The notes beneath the pieces were generated by a model. It searched no databases, was not told the origin of the DNA, and was given only the letters and a program-made list of their open reading frames with translations. Source: JAHBNG01 sp039028975 (GTDB lineage Bacteria; Chloroflexota; Anaerolineae; Caldilineales; Caldilineaceae). From it: a DNA stretch of 64,000 bases. Location: assembly GCA_039028975.1 (NCBI GenBank), contig JBCCHB010000022.1, positions 65,511 through 129,510 of the forward strand, given 5' to 3'. Made by a program: the position numbers and the translations under genes. Shown in pieces: positions 25,373 to 34,819 of the stretch. Within the stretch, counting starts at the first letter, position 1. Each line of letters begins with the position of its first letter.

Positions 25373-26350
25373 ATGGGCTTTTCCGACTCTCGTTACGACA
25401 ACATAGAATACCGTCGCTGCGGACGCAGCGGCTTGAAGTTGCCCGTCATCTCCCTGGGCTGCTGGCAGAACTTTACTGATGTGGAGACAACCCGTACCCT
25501 GCTTCGTCGTGCCTTTGACTTGGGCATTACCCACTTTGATTTGGCCAACAACTATGGGCCGCCTCCAGGTATTGCAGAAGAGAATGTAGGTAGAGTACTC
25601 AAAGAAGATTTCGCCAACCACCGCGACGAGCTACTCATCTCGACCAAGGCCGGATATGGCATGTGGCCTGGACCCTATGGTGATTTTGGCTCTAAGAAGT
25701 ATCTAGTTGCCAGCCTGGATCAGTCACTGAAGCGGCTTGGGTTGGAGTACGTAGATATCTTTTACCACCATCGTCCCGACCTAGAGACGCCCCTAGAAGA
25801 GACGATGGGTGCCCTAGATCTGATCGTGCGTCAGGGCAAAGCTCTCTACGCGGGGGTTAGCAACTATGGTGCAGCCAATACTTGCGAAGCGGCTCGTATA
25901 CTGAATGCGTTAGGGACGCCCCTTACCATTCACCAACCCAAGTACAACATGATGCTACGAGACCGAGTCGAGGGCGAGCTACTAAATCACGTTGAGCGGT
26001 TGGGCATTGGCATGATTGCCTTTAGCCCGTTAGAACAGGGACTGCTCACCAGCAAATACCTGAATGAAGTCCCTGATGGTTCTCGTGCTGCCAAAGGCAT
26101 CAACAATCTGAAAAACCGCATTACGCCCGAATTGTTGATTAAAGTCAACGAGCTAAACGCCATTGCCAAGAAGCGTGGCCAAACGCTGGCCCAGATGGCG
26201 CTGGCATGGACGTTGCGTGACTCCCGCATGACCAGCCTTGTGATTGGTGCAAGCCGGGTTGATCAGTTAGAGGATAATGTAGCTGCATTCGATGCACCAC
26301 CGTTGACCAGCCAAGAACTTGAACAGATTGATGCCCTGCTTCGGACATAG
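25373..26350 (+). CDS. Aldo/keto reductase, L-glyceraldehyde-3-phosphate reductase (YghZ)-like
   Basis: A 325-residue AKR of the Kv-beta/YghZ type. NADPH and catalytic residues are visible: ISLGCWQNFTD, then FDLANNYGPPPG (Asp and Tyr of the tetrad), ELLISTKAGYGMWPGPYGDF (Lys) and VDIFYHHRPD (His pair). The GMWPGPYG loop is characteristic of the YghZ group, which reduces L-glyceraldehyde-3-phosphate or methylglyoxal. SD-like AAGGAA precedes the ATG. A monocistronic gene behind a family A repeat and before a weak terminator. Confidence 0.9.
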   Translation: MGFSDSRYDNIEYRRCGRSGLKLPVISLGCWQNFTDVETTRTLLRRAFDLGITHFDLANNYGPPPGIAEENVGRVLKEDFANHRDELLISTKAGYGMWPGPYGDFGSKKYLVASLDQSLKRLGLEYVDIFYHHRPDLETPLEETMGALDLIVRQGKALYAGVSNYGAANTCEAARILNALGTPLTIHQPKYNMMLRDRVEGELLNHVERLGIGMIAFSPLEQGLLTSKYLNEVPDGSRAAKGINNLKNRITPELLIKVNELNAIAKKRGQTLAQMALAWTLRDSRMTSLVIGASRVDQLEDNVAAFDAPPLTSQELEQIDALLRT

Positions 26351-26381
26351 CAGGGTATCTTCTCAAAAATGGTTGGGGATC

Positions 26382-26400
26382 ATCTTCTGGAAGATTTTTT
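26382..26400 (+). terminator. Weak intrinsic terminator after the aldo/keto reductase
   Basis: ATCTT-CTGG-AAGAT is followed by six T residues about 30 bp after the stop codon. The stem is short, so efficiency is uncertain. Confidence 0.35.
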
Positions 26401-26469
26401 ACTATGTTTTTCGAAAGTAAGTAGCAGGTGCAAATAGAGGTGTAGACTCTGTGTTTGCAAGGAGATAGC

Positions 26470-27444
26470 ATGAACTGGGACGCGTTATTTGGTAGGGGAT
26501 CTGAACAGAAGCAGTTGGCTCGACACGGAATGGCCACTTTGGCTGCCTATGGGCTTGATAACGCCAAACTGCACTTTGTTTCAGATTCTGAAAATGTCAT
26601 CTTCCGAGTTGACGCCACGTCTGGACCGTATGTGCTTCGCATTCACCCGCCGGAGAGCAAGGCCAAATCGACGATACTGGGTGAATTAGTATGGCTTGAC
26701 GCTCTCCGGCGCGAAACAGCAATACAGGTACCAAAGCCAGTTGCGACATCCGATGGAGGACTGATTCATGAGATCAAGTTGGACAATGATCCTGGCCCGC
26801 GGTCCGTTGTTCTCTTTCACTGGTTGCCGGGTGAGCTGCTAGGCGACCATCTGAATACAGGGCGTGTTCAACAGATGGGCACGATCATGGCCAGGCTGCA
26901 CAATCATGGAGAACAATTTGTGCTGCCCCATGGGGCCAACCGCGCGGCATGGGAGGGAAATAGCCTATCGGCTTTGCAAGCTGATTTAGAGAAAAGCCAG
27001 GACTTGTCGAAATCAGATCTGGCACTCTGCACCTCTGCCATCATGCGGTTGGAGAACGTAATGGCTGGGATAGAGACGACCCAAAATCACGGGATGATCC
27101 ATAACGATCTCCATTCCTGGAACTGCTTGCTGCACGAAGACGAAATTAGCATCATCGACTTCGACGATTGCCAAATTGGCTCTTTTGTCGAGGATATCGC
27201 GATTACGCTTAACTCGTTTGATGAGTTTCCGGAGTCAGAGTCACTCTGCGCAGCGCTGCTCAAAGGGTATGAACAGGTACGTGCCTTGCCAGCCAACTTT
27301 GAAGCAGAAGTAGAGGCGTTTATCACTTTACGCGCCTTAGGCTTAATTCGGTGGGTTTTGAGTTGGCCCACTATCAACCATCAGCCCTTTGGGCCAGACA
27401 TGTTGGAAAACTCATTGCGTCGTGTCAAACAATATATTGAGTAG
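26470..27444 (+). CDS. APH-type small-molecule kinase 2
   Basis: A 324-residue APH-fold kinase. The start at 26470 is chosen because AAGGAG lies five bases upstream. The catalytic loop is MIHNDLHSWNCLL and the metal site is IIDFDDCQIGSF. The N-lobe shows VIFRVDATSGPYVLRIHPPE. The protein is broadly similar to the kinase at 7637-8638 but is not next to a PLP enzyme. The substrate may be a choline-, homoserine- or hydroxylysine-like compound; antibiotic phosphorylation is less likely. A strong hairpin terminator follows about 55 bp after the stop codon. Confidence 0.88.
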   Translation: MNWDALFGRGSEQKQLARHGMATLAAYGLDNAKLHFVSDSENVIFRVDATSGPYVLRIHPPESKAKSTILGELVWLDALRRETAIQVPKPVATSDGGLIHEIKLDNDPGPRSVVLFHWLPGELLGDHLNTGRVQQMGTIMARLHNHGEQFVLPHGANRAAWEGNSLSALQADLEKSQDLSKSDLALCTSAIMRLENVMAGIETTQNHGMIHNDLHSWNCLLHEDEISIIDFDDCQIGSFVEDIAITLNSFDEFPESESLCAALLKGYEQVRALPANFEAEVEAFITLRALGLIRWVLSWPTINHQPFGPDMLENSLRRVKQYIE

Positions 27445-27445
27445 C

Positions 27446-27480
27446 GATATCGCGGTCGTTTTCAAGCGGAGCTGAATAAT
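27446..27480 (-). repeat. Family A repeat, short form (reverse, degenerate)
   Basis: Reverse-strand match to CAGCTCCGCTTGAAAACGAC with eroded ends, directly after the kinase stop codon. Confidence 0.5.
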
Positions 27481-27501
27481 TATGGCTTTTTAGAGAAAAG
27501 A

Positions 27502-27528
27502 AAAAGCCGCTGGATCCCAGCGGCTTTT
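27502..27528 (+). terminator. Strong bidirectional hairpin terminator
   Basis: AAAAGCCGCTGG and its exact inverse CCAGCGGCTTTT form a 12-bp stem with a 3-nt loop. A-rich and T-rich flanks make it usable from both sides, but the U-run on the plus strand is only four. Confidence 0.75.
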
Positions 27529-27599
27529 CCACACCCAATCACCCAAAAGGAGAAAACTAAAAACACCCAAGAAAGGAGAAACAACAAGGAGAACACACT

Positions 27600-27680
27600 G
27601 TGGAGAAGTTAGTATGTTTCCTTGCTTTGTTTATCGCAGTGGCACTATTGGATCCTTCGCGCCTTTTTTCAAATTCTTAA
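27600..27680 (+). CDS. Possible 26-residue hydrophobic peptide
   Basis: A GTG start preceded eight bases earlier by AAGGAG opens a 26-codon frame, MEKLVCFLALFIAVALLDPS then RLFSNS, that looks like a single membrane-spanning helix. Two further AAAGGAG-type motifs lie at about 27545 and 27573. Nothing in the peptide identifies a family. A small membrane protein, a leader peptide or chance are all possible. The strong SD and the hairpin just upstream make it worth noting. Confidence 0.3.
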   Translation: MEKLVCFLALFIAVALLDPSRLFSNS

Positions 27681-27738
27681 AATTCGTTAAAATTCGATAA
27701 TTTGATGTGTTAGATGGTATACTCAACAGATGGCAACC

Positions 27739-27825
27739 TGTCATTTCGAGGCACCCAGAGGGTACCCATGACGAGAAATCTAGGTTCGTCTGGCATTAAG
27801 ATCTCTCGCTTCACTCGAAATGACA
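27739..27825. repeat. Dispersed palindromic repeat, family D
   Basis: TGTCATTTCGAG at 27739-27750 and its exact inverse CTCGAAATGACA at 27814-27825 bound an 87-bp element with internal GAGAAATC/AGATCTCTC segments. Related elements are at 43547-43610, 44953-45052, 46391-46455 and 55811-55920. Confidence 0.65.
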
Positions 27826-27868
27826 ATTATCAGTCCATAGAGAAGCAGTAGCATTCAATTTCAATAGA

Positions 27869-27948
27869 TATACTTCGCCAGAAGAGTCTTGTCCAATCTG
27901 CTCTGGGAATTTCTGAAAAGGGAGGACAGAGCTTTTCTGGCCATCTAT
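27869..27948 (+). repeat. Miniature inverted repeat, family C
   Basis: TATACTTCGCCAGAAGAGTC to CTTTTCTGGCCATCTATATA. It ends about 34 bp before the acetyltransferase start and may have inserted into its leader. Confidence 0.65.
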
Positions 27949-27981
27949 ATATTCAGCCCAACTGATCCAGATCAGGAACTT

Positions 27982-28701
27982 ATGCGTAAACCATTTATCC
28001 AACATGAAAATGAACTTGAACAGCCCATTGGCTTTCCCCTAGTGGAATGGACGCCCTGCATCGCCCCACCACCAGCAGTACAGGTGGGCGACTACTGTCG
28101 TGTTGAGCCGCTGAATCTAGATGCCCACGGCGCAGCCCTTAGCCAAGTATTCGTAGAAGAGAGTATCGATGCGGAGTGGACGTATCTGCCTTATGGTCCC
28201 TTCATCCAAAGGGATGCATGTATGAAGTGGCTTCAGCATGTAGCACCAAGTGATGATCCCCTCTTTTATGCCATTGTTGATGGGGAAAGCGGATTGGCCG
28301 TAGGAATCTGTAGCTATTTGAGGATCGAACCAAGGGTAGGTGTTATTGAGGTAGGACATATTCACTTTTCACCTTTACTACAGAAGAAGCCAGCCGCCAC
28401 AGAAGCAATGTTCTTGATGATGAAGCGGGTCTTTGACGAGTTAGGCTACCGACGCTATGAGTGGAAGTGTGATGCACTCAACGCAGGTTCGCGACGGGCA
28501 GCGGAACGGCTGGGTTTTACCTTCGAGGGCATCTTCCGGCAAGCAACCATCTACAAAAAACGAAACCGAGATACGGCTTGGTTCTCGATTCTTGACAACG
28601 AGTGGCCAAGAATCAAGCAAGGGTTTGAGCGTTGGTTGGCCCCTGACAATTTTGATGAAAAACTGCAGCAGAAAGAGAGATTAGCGGATTTGATGAAATA
28701 G
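27982..28701 (+). CDS. GNAT acetyltransferase, RimJ/RimL-like
   Basis: A 239-residue protein matching the Acetyltransf_3 (RimL-like) pattern: an N-terminal proline-rich segment (GFPLVEWTP), then YLRIEPRVGVIEVGHIHFSP and VFDELGYRRYEWKCDALNAG. The acetyl-CoA signature is degenerate compared with RimL. The start at 27982 is preferred to an upstream one at 27889 because the extra codons run through a miniature repeat; AGGA sits six bases before this ATG. It probably acetylates an amine-containing small molecule or protein N-terminus. The next gene is 107 bp downstream. Confidence 0.8.
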   Translation: MRKPFIQHENELEQPIGFPLVEWTPCIAPPPAVQVGDYCRVEPLNLDAHGAALSQVFVEESIDAEWTYLPYGPFIQRDACMKWLQHVAPSDDPLFYAIVDGESGLAVGICSYLRIEPRVGVIEVGHIHFSPLLQKKPAATEAMFLMMKRVFDELGYRRYEWKCDALNAGSRRAAERLGFTFEGIFRQATIYKKRNRDTAWFSILDNEWPRIKQGFERWLAPDNFDEKLQQKERLADLMK

Positions 28702-28808
28702 GGCGTTCCAAAAATGGCGCAGTGCGTGAACCAGTACAGATGATGGTTCTCCTGAGATAAAGTCAATTTTGGTTTGGCCTACTTTATAACCGAAAAGGAG
28801 CCTATCTC

Positions 28809-29141
28809 ATGGCTAAATTCAATAGTGAGACAGTTGCCATTAAAGAACAATACTTATCGGCGGGAGATAAAGAAGCATCCACTGCGATTGTGATTCGTCA
28901 GAAGCTTGCAACGCAGAAAGATGAGATCAATCAGACTATTCGAGAATACCCGCGTCCCATAACAGCCTGTGATGAACAATTCAACCTTCTTTTAGAAAAG
29001 CGGGTATCCATTACCCAAGAGATCATCCGGCTAGAGCGCATTATTGGCCAGGTTGCAAGTGAAAACAATTCCTCCGATGAAGTCGATTCTGAACAGTTGA
29101 AAGCGTTTGTGGCCAGCTCTGCCTTTTTGCCACATCAGTAG
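28809..29141 (+). CDS. Small coiled-coil protein, unknown family
   Basis: A 110-residue protein with no recognised family. It is rich in Glu, Lys and Gln and predicted mostly helical (MAKFNSETVAIKEQYLSA, then QKDEINQTIREYPRP and EKRVSITQEIIRLERIIGQV). AAGGAG eight bases before the ATG supports translation. Candidate roles are a structural or adaptor protein; no enzymatic motif is visible. Nothing else on this strand follows for several kilobases. Confidence 0.6.
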   Translation: MAKFNSETVAIKEQYLSAGDKEASTAIVIRQKLATQKDEINQTIREYPRPITACDEQFNLLLEKRVSITQEIIRLERIIGQVASENNSSDEVDSEQLKAFVASSAFLPHQ

Positions 29142-29421
29142 ATAGGGCCTCGCAAAGAATAGGTATCTACAGAGGAGCGGAGGCTCCACAGCTTTCTGGA
29201 AGACGGGCAGCGAAGCGGGTTTCCAGTTCAGCTTTCCAGGATGAACAGTCCCCTCTCCATTCATTTAACCACACTCATCACGGTCATTCTGGAAGATATG
29301 CATGCACGGCCTTGCACCACCGAGGATGAAGGGGAAGAGGGATTCGAAAATTTCGCAGATTTCTTATCTTTCAAATCTTCAAATCCCTGTTTCTTTCAGA
29401 GGGGTGGCGGGCGGAACTTGG

Positions 29422-31728
29422 CTACTGGTTAATAATCGGGAGATAGACATTCGCCCCAAACAATGACTCTGCTGGAGACATATCCGACACGCCCCAGTCT
29501 GTGTTTTGTACAACTGAAGCATCCACATCGTCAGGTAGGCCAAGCGCTAGTATCCGTTGCCGTTGGCTTTGGTAAAGAGACCGGACGTGGGCAGCGGTTA
29601 ATGGCTCGCAGTAGATAGCCAAAGAATGGTAGGTTCCTAACCAAGGCCGATCACCAGTTGCTTCATTGGCTAACAATAGCGGGAATGTGTTTTTCCAGTT
29701 GCTAAATTGTCCTTCCATAGTTCCCGCAGCTACTTCTTCACCATTTACGTATAGCCGAGCCTCACCGAGATGATTTCGACTGTAGGAAAGATGAGTCTGC
29801 TGGGACACCACAGCTCCTATCGACGAGATCAGCGCCGGCTCACCGTTATTATCGGTGCGACTCGTTCGTAAACGCATATTGTAAACATCGGAAGGCGCAT
29901 TCCCCCAACGTCCTTGCCCCAGGGTAAAGTTTCGATTTTCAGGGTCGTTAGAGAACGAGACAATTCGTGCCGGACCATCCTGGCTACTATTAGCAGGTGT
30001 AATCCAGGCATCGATGGATAGGGCATTGGTAGAACGACAGGCGTTGAACATTCTTGATGTCGAGCCCTGGCTGCGGATCACAACTGGATTGACAATCGTG
30101 AGTCCGCTCCTCGACCAGCGTACAGCTGATGAATCCTGTATGGTTAGGTCAATACGATTGCCATGATTTGAAACATCGTGGACTATTCTACCTCCCCCTT
30201 CATTAAAGTGAAAGAGGACTTCAGGTTCAGGTACTGTACTGCTCCCTGGAACAGCCGTTGGAGTTGGTCCGACGGCAATGGGTGTTGGGGTTGGTACCAG
30301 AGATGAATCAGGCTGGTTCAAATACTCGTAGGGGCCAGCACCCAATGCAACGGCAGGAGAATTCGCAGTAGGCATAAACCACTCTATATCAACCTCTCCT
30401 GGCCGGAGCGGCTGGTTGGGGGAGGTTAGACTTGGCGCACCGATCTGGTCGCCTGAACCACTATACCCACCCAAGGGCGTTGATGACCATAGATTGTTCG
30501 ATACATTTACTTCGGTATGATTTGGAATGTATGCAGCACGGCCATTATCCTGAAGAGCGATATTTTGCTTAATGACAATATTTTTTAGCGTTGCTCTTCC
30601 ACTGACGGCAATACCAGTTGCAAACGAATCCGTATTCCTCCTGGCATGAACTACTGTGTTGTGGGTAATTTCGACATCTCGGGTCAGAACATCCGTCCCT
30701 GCATTACCCCAAATAGCAATTCCTTGGCTACACCCCGTTACGACATTGTTCCGTATTTTTATGCGAGCAGTTAATAATGAGTTGGGAAAATAGCTTTCGT
30801 TATTGACAACAATGCAGCTGCTTGGGTTGTTACCTCGGCGAAATGCCTGGGCGTTGGTATGGTAAATTAGATTTCTCTGGAGGGTCACATCTTGAGAGCG
30901 ATGGAGATAGGCCTGGAGTGCATAATTATCATAAATGATATTGTCTTCGATTACAATGTTCGTAGAATCTCGTCCGGCAGCAATGCCTTCTCCCCAACTT
31001 TCGTAGATTTTGCTTCGACGGACAGTCACATGGTCTGAACCAACCATATTGACGACGACTGGCCAATTTAGCTCTGATGCCCGTCGTGAATGGGTAGCAA
31101 AGTTTGCCCCATGAGAGACATCGCAGTTCTGAACTGTAACATAGGAGGATCTCAACACATGGATGGCTGCGCTGCGTATGTCTCTTACTATACATTCATC
31201 AATCAACACATTACTAGTTCGCGAGCCACTAGGTGATTTGACGCCAATACCCCGACCGTAAGAGCGAATCACCTTAAAGCCCCGGAACTCTACATGGCTA
31301 CCCTCGATTGAAACCAATGGTTTGTAAACAAAACAGTGTCCTGGGGCTACATTACTGCATCCATCAGGAGGACCTCCTGGTAGCGTATACTCACCATCAA
31401 TGACGGGCGTTTCTCCTGGGTAGGCAAGCAGGCGTAGCGGTCGATTTGCCGTTCCTGACGTGGCTACCCGAACTTCCTCGTGGTACGTGCCAGCGCGCAC
31501 ATAGATGGTATCACCAGCCTGAGCCAAATAAACCGCTTTCTGAATGGTCTTCAAAGGTTGGGCTTCGCTTCCACTTCGTCCATCATTGCCATTGGGGGCA
31601 ACATAGTAGGTCCGCCCCTCTGCTCCATAGGCAGCCTGGCTCTGCACAAATATTGTGAAGAGCAATCCTGCCAACAGGAAGTACAGTAACCGATTCTGAC
31701 TAAAAAACTCTCTCGTTCGAACTATCAT
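29422..31728 (-). CDS. Secreted right-handed beta-helix protein with LamG-like domain and YLP tail
   Basis: A 768-residue exported protein. A signal peptide (LLYFLLAGLLFTIFVQSQAAYG) is followed by a DUF1565-type opening YYVAPNGNDGRSGSEAQPLK and by parallel beta-helix coils to about residue 470, rich in Asn/Val/Ile (VTVRRSKIYESWGEGIAAGR). A Pro/Thr linker (VPTPTPIAVGPTPTAVPGSS) leads to a concanavalin-like/LamG domain (about 520-735). The last residues are NVYLPIINQ. Beta-helix proteins of this type often bind or cleave polysaccharides, but no catalytic residues could be identified. It may bind carbohydrate at the cell surface. Confidence 0.82.
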   Translation of the reverse strand: MIVRTREFFSQNRLLYFLLAGLLFTIFVQSQAAYGAEGRTYYVAPNGNDGRSGSEAQPLKTIQKAVYLAQAGDTIYVRAGTYHEEVRVATSGTANRPLRLLAYPGETPVIDGEYTLPGGPPDGCSNVAPGHCFVYKPLVSIEGSHVEFRGFKVIRSYGRGIGVKSPSGSRTSNVLIDECIVRDIRSAAIHVLRSSYVTVQNCDVSHGANFATHSRRASELNWPVVVNMVGSDHVTVRRSKIYESWGEGIAAGRDSTNIVIEDNIIYDNYALQAYLHRSQDVTLQRNLIYHTNAQAFRRGNNPSSCIVVNNESYFPNSLLTARIKIRNNVVTGCSQGIAIWGNAGTDVLTRDVEITHNTVVHARRNTDSFATGIAVSGRATLKNIVIKQNIALQDNGRAAYIPNHTEVNVSNNLWSSTPLGGYSGSGDQIGAPSLTSPNQPLRPGEVDIEWFMPTANSPAVALGAGPYEYLNQPDSSLVPTPTPIAVGPTPTAVPGSSTVPEPEVLFHFNEGGGRIVHDVSNHGNRIDLTIQDSSAVRWSRSGLTIVNPVVIRSQGSTSRMFNACRSTNALSIDAWITPANSSQDGPARIVSFSNDPENRNFTLGQGRWGNAPSDVYNMRLRTSRTDNNGEPALISSIGAVVSQQTHLSYSRNHLGEARLYVNGEEVAAGTMEGQFSNWKNTFPLLLANEATGDRPWLGTYHSLAIYCEPLTAAHVRSLYQSQRQRILALGLPDDVDASVVQNTDWGVSDMSPAESLFGANVYLPIINQ

Positions 31729-32005
31729 GGTTTTCCCTTCATTCTGATAGATGGAAACAGGTCAGTAGTACACGGGATCATCAAAATTATGAGATGGCGC
31801 AGAAGTTAATGTCTAACGCCTGTTTCCAAAACAGTACACAAAATTTAACAAACTCTTTTTCGCTTTTTCATACCTCACCATTGACACGAACCATCCAGTG
31901 CGCCCATGGACATCATACATAAAGCACTATTATTATATATGATATGACATCACTGGGGCTGGTCCAGTTTTATTTGTTTCTCTCCGGTAGCCTTTCTCTG
32001 GCTAC

Positions 32006-32025
32006 AAACTAAACTAAACTAAACT
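32006..32025 (+). repeat. Four tandem AAACT pentamers
   Basis: AAACT occurs four times in direct succession, a simple sequence repeat that could vary by slippage. Confidence 0.8.
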
Positions 32026-32093
32026 AGGACCCAACGTTAGGCAGGATAAATGGACAGCACAAATAATAAGTTGTACACAAGGAACTACTTACT

Positions 32094-32181
32094 ACTATAG
32101 TGAGCTCTGTTTGAAAACAGTAGTTCGTCTTCTCTGGTAGAAGCCATAGGAAACTACCGTTTTCAACACAACCGCACTTTA
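32094..32181 (+). repeat. Miniature inverted repeat, family A, long form
   Basis: TAGTGAGCTCTGTTTGAAAA to CCGCACTTTA with an internal segment absent from the short copies. It matches the layout of the copies at 44819-44905 and 60193-60276. Confidence 0.5.
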
Positions 32182-32761
32182 GTTACATATTTTGGTTATA
32201 GAAACAATAGGTGGCCGCGGCTAAAGTATGGCAAAGATATGGCTGCGAAAGGTATGATGTGGAATGGTAGCCGTGGAGGTACGCCAAGCGCATCGATTTA
32301 CAGGCAGGCACAACCATTGTAAACCTACCGCCATCATAATTGGGATATTTTCAATTGGAAAGGCATCGCTTAATTAGCGTGAACGAATTTGGCAATATGA
32401 TGACGATTGGTTGCCTTTCATTCTCAAGAGGGTAGCAAGATCGGGCATTCAATACAGGGTTCAGCATCAAAATTGATCATTGAAGCGGCAAACTTGACTC
32501 AGATGTTATCTTTTACGTACATCTTACGATAACAGGGTTAGGTAATATATTACTCTTTAATTGTACCTTAACTTAAAAGTTACAATATTTCATTTTCATG
32601 ACATTTCCATAAGCATGAAAAACGGCCTATCGACGATTGTTGCTGACTTAACTAGCCTGCAACCATTTTAAAAGCTGGTGTTTTCTACGCTCCCAACCAG
32701 AAAGACTCAACTCAATTTTTTAAGCAGAATTGAGCATATACACCATTGGTTATGGCCTATT

Positions 32762-34813
32762 TTAGGCCAGTGGGCTATTCCAAGGTGAGCCATAAAGTAC
32801 GTAACTAGCCCAGCTAAAATGACCAAATCCAAGCTTTTTGATAATGCTAAGGCGAGCTCTCACAAGTGACTCACCGACACTATATCCCGAGGCGAGCGCA
32901 GTGTAACAGGCGATAGCCATCTCTGCCGCAACAGAATCTTCTACCCTCCACTGAGTACCGATGAAATTTTGGGTACCCGCCCGAAGAAGTGCGCTAATTG
33001 AACCAAGGGGCAACTCGACTATATACTGTCCGGCCTGCTGCTCACTCCGTTGTCCAGCCCGCCTGGCCATCCTTGAGCCAAGGTTCGCTGCCGCTTCAAC
33101 CGTTGCGGCAGATTCACATGCATTAAAGAAGACCAGCCGGGGAGGTGTGGGCAATTCCCACATCATCTCGGCCGTCAAGACATCTTTCCCTGCTAGGACC
33201 AGGCCACTTTCATTAGGTCGATTTGGATCAAAGAATGCATGACCAGCATAGTGAAAAATGTCAAATTGTTCGTTGAGTAGATACTCGACATAAGGACGCA
33301 TAGCCTCCTCGCCAAAGAGAGCCGTTACTTGAATGTCAATATCTGGGATTTGATATAGATCATCAATAATGCGGCGAGACTCTTTTTCTACCTGAGGTAG
33401 ATCCTGGGTCGGGTTCGCCACAATCAGCACTTTGAGCCGACTGCCAAGACTGGAGTCCCGAGGAGGCGGTTGACGGACTTGACCAACCATTTCTAACTGT
33501 CGACCGATGCTGCGTTCTAATGACAACATATGGGAATGCCCATCATCGCCCTCAAAGACCATCAGCTCCCAGGGGATACTTGCCGTGGCCTCATCTAAAC
33601 GCAATAGGAGTAACTTATTGGTTTCGACAGATGTAAGGCGTTGTCGAATATTGCTTGCGTCAGAGCTATCAAAAATCTCATTAAAGAGCCAGCTACCAAA
33701 TTGACCTGTCTTTAGAAGTGCATCAGCGTGGACCGCCTCGATCTGTTCGGCTGCCTCCTGACGTGTAGAAGGGGAATCGTGGCGCAACAGAGGGCTTAGC
33801 CCAGCTAAGTCGCCTACGCTTCTGTCATGAAGCTTCTCGAAGAGCTTGCGCACCTGCTGAATCGAGTTCCTAGGATATTGGTCGAAGACAACTTGATCCG
33901 CAGATGTTGTACCAATGGTGCTAAGTTTGAGCGCGCCATCGCTCTGTAACAAAGCGCCAAGGCGCAAGTGGCGTGGAATACCGACTGTCTCTTCCTTGGC
34001 AGGAACTAGATCCAGATCAGCAAGCCAAGCCCAGGGTTCGCTAACACTGCCCGAGCTGGTTAGCGGCGACCCAACAGGAATCAGCAATTCACAATCGCCG
34101 CTCCGCATAGCACGATCAATACCAAGCCGAATGCGTTCGATCTTCTCCTCTTCTAATTCGACCAGCGTTAAGAAGTAGCTCTGGCCAGGCTGGGCATACT
34201 CCTTCAGCCCATTGAGATAGCCTGTAATGAAATATTGCACGGCCAGAGCGGGATCCACCTTGCTATTGGGGCCAGCACCATGCACGGTAGAGGCCACATC
34301 CCGTAGGTCGACTTGGCAACAGGCAACGGCCAAGTTGTATCCTAGCTGTGTAAGCTGTTGCCGAACCCATTGGGTCGAAGTGCTCTCTTCTCCACTTTCA
34401 TTTACTATACTTGTCTCTTCGCTTACTGAACCTTCATTGGGACTATTTTCTTCAGTCGTCACTACAAAACGCTCATATTCCCCCATAGAGATGATGGCAA
34501 CAACATCTGCACTAAAGGGTGCATAGCGGGCTGGGACAAAGGTAACGCTGCCGGGCTGCTCATTGAAACCGCTGCGCTGGGCAAACGCCTCCAAGGTATT
34601 GCCCATAAACTGGTTGACGGCGCGTGCCGCTCCCGACATGGGAACCCCTAAATAGCGATTGACGGCAAAGCATTCAGCCCTTCGCCGCGTCAAGTCGCCA
34701 TGAACTAGGCGCATAACAAAGCGACGAGGGATGGCGCGCACACCTGTTGCGGTGGCAATCGGTAGAATATCTTTGTCTTCAGCAAACGATTCTAGGCCAA
34801 CTGTAGAGTCCAT
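32762..34813 (-). CDS. CHAT-domain caspase-like protease with macro/M17-like N-terminus
   Basis: A 683-residue protein. The C-terminal CHAT peptidase has His525 in FHYAGHAFFDP and Cys566 in VFFNACESAA, the dyad of the clan CD fold, plus the WELMVFEGDDG and TQNFIGTQWRVED segments that precede and follow the core in CHAT families. The first 230 residues resemble an M17/macro-like Rossmann fold (RLVHGDLTRRRAECFAVN) with VTFVPARYAPFSADVVAII. A Ser/Glu-rich insert lies at 122-147. It probably senses a ligand or protein and cleaves a partner. It follows the M20 peptidase gene by six bases, implying an operon. Confidence 0.82.
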   Translation of the reverse strand: MDSTVGLESFAEDKDILPIATATGVRAIPRRFVMRLVHGDLTRRRAECFAVNRYLGVPMSGAARAVNQFMGNTLEAFAQRSGFNEQPGSVTFVPARYAPFSADVVAIISMGEYERFVVTTEENSPNEGSVSEETSIVNESGEESTSTQWVRQQLTQLGYNLAVACCQVDLRDVASTVHGAGPNSKVDPALAVQYFITGYLNGLKEYAQPGQSYFLTLVELEEEKIERIRLGIDRAMRSGDCELLIPVGSPLTSSGSVSEPWAWLADLDLVPAKEETVGIPRHLRLGALLQSDGALKLSTIGTTSADQVVFDQYPRNSIQQVRKLFEKLHDRSVGDLAGLSPLLRHDSPSTRQEAAEQIEAVHADALLKTGQFGSWLFNEIFDSSDASNIRQRLTSVETNKLLLLRLDEATASIPWELMVFEGDDGHSHMLSLERSIGRQLEMVGQVRQPPPRDSSLGSRLKVLIVANPTQDLPQVEKESRRIIDDLYQIPDIDIQVTALFGEEAMRPYVEYLLNEQFDIFHYAGHAFFDPNRPNESGLVLAGKDVLTAEMMWELPTPPRLVFFNACESAATVEAAANLGSRMARRAGQRSEQQAGQYIVELPLGSISALLRAGTQNFIGTQWRVEDSVAAEMAIACYTALASGYSVGESLVRARLSIIKKLGFGHFSWASYVLYGSPWNSPLA

Positions 34814-34819
34814 ATCGTT

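Larger units (their letters stand above)
31729..32761. other. 1.0-kb gene-poor region with repeats
   Basis: No credible protein gene is visible. The region contains four tandem AAACT units (32006-32025), a long family A repeat (32094-32181) and AT-rich blocks including TATATATGATATGA near 31940. A and T runs are frequent after 32500. The region separates the secreted beta-helix gene from the CHAT gene and may hold promoters or an unrecognised RNA. Confidence 0.4.
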
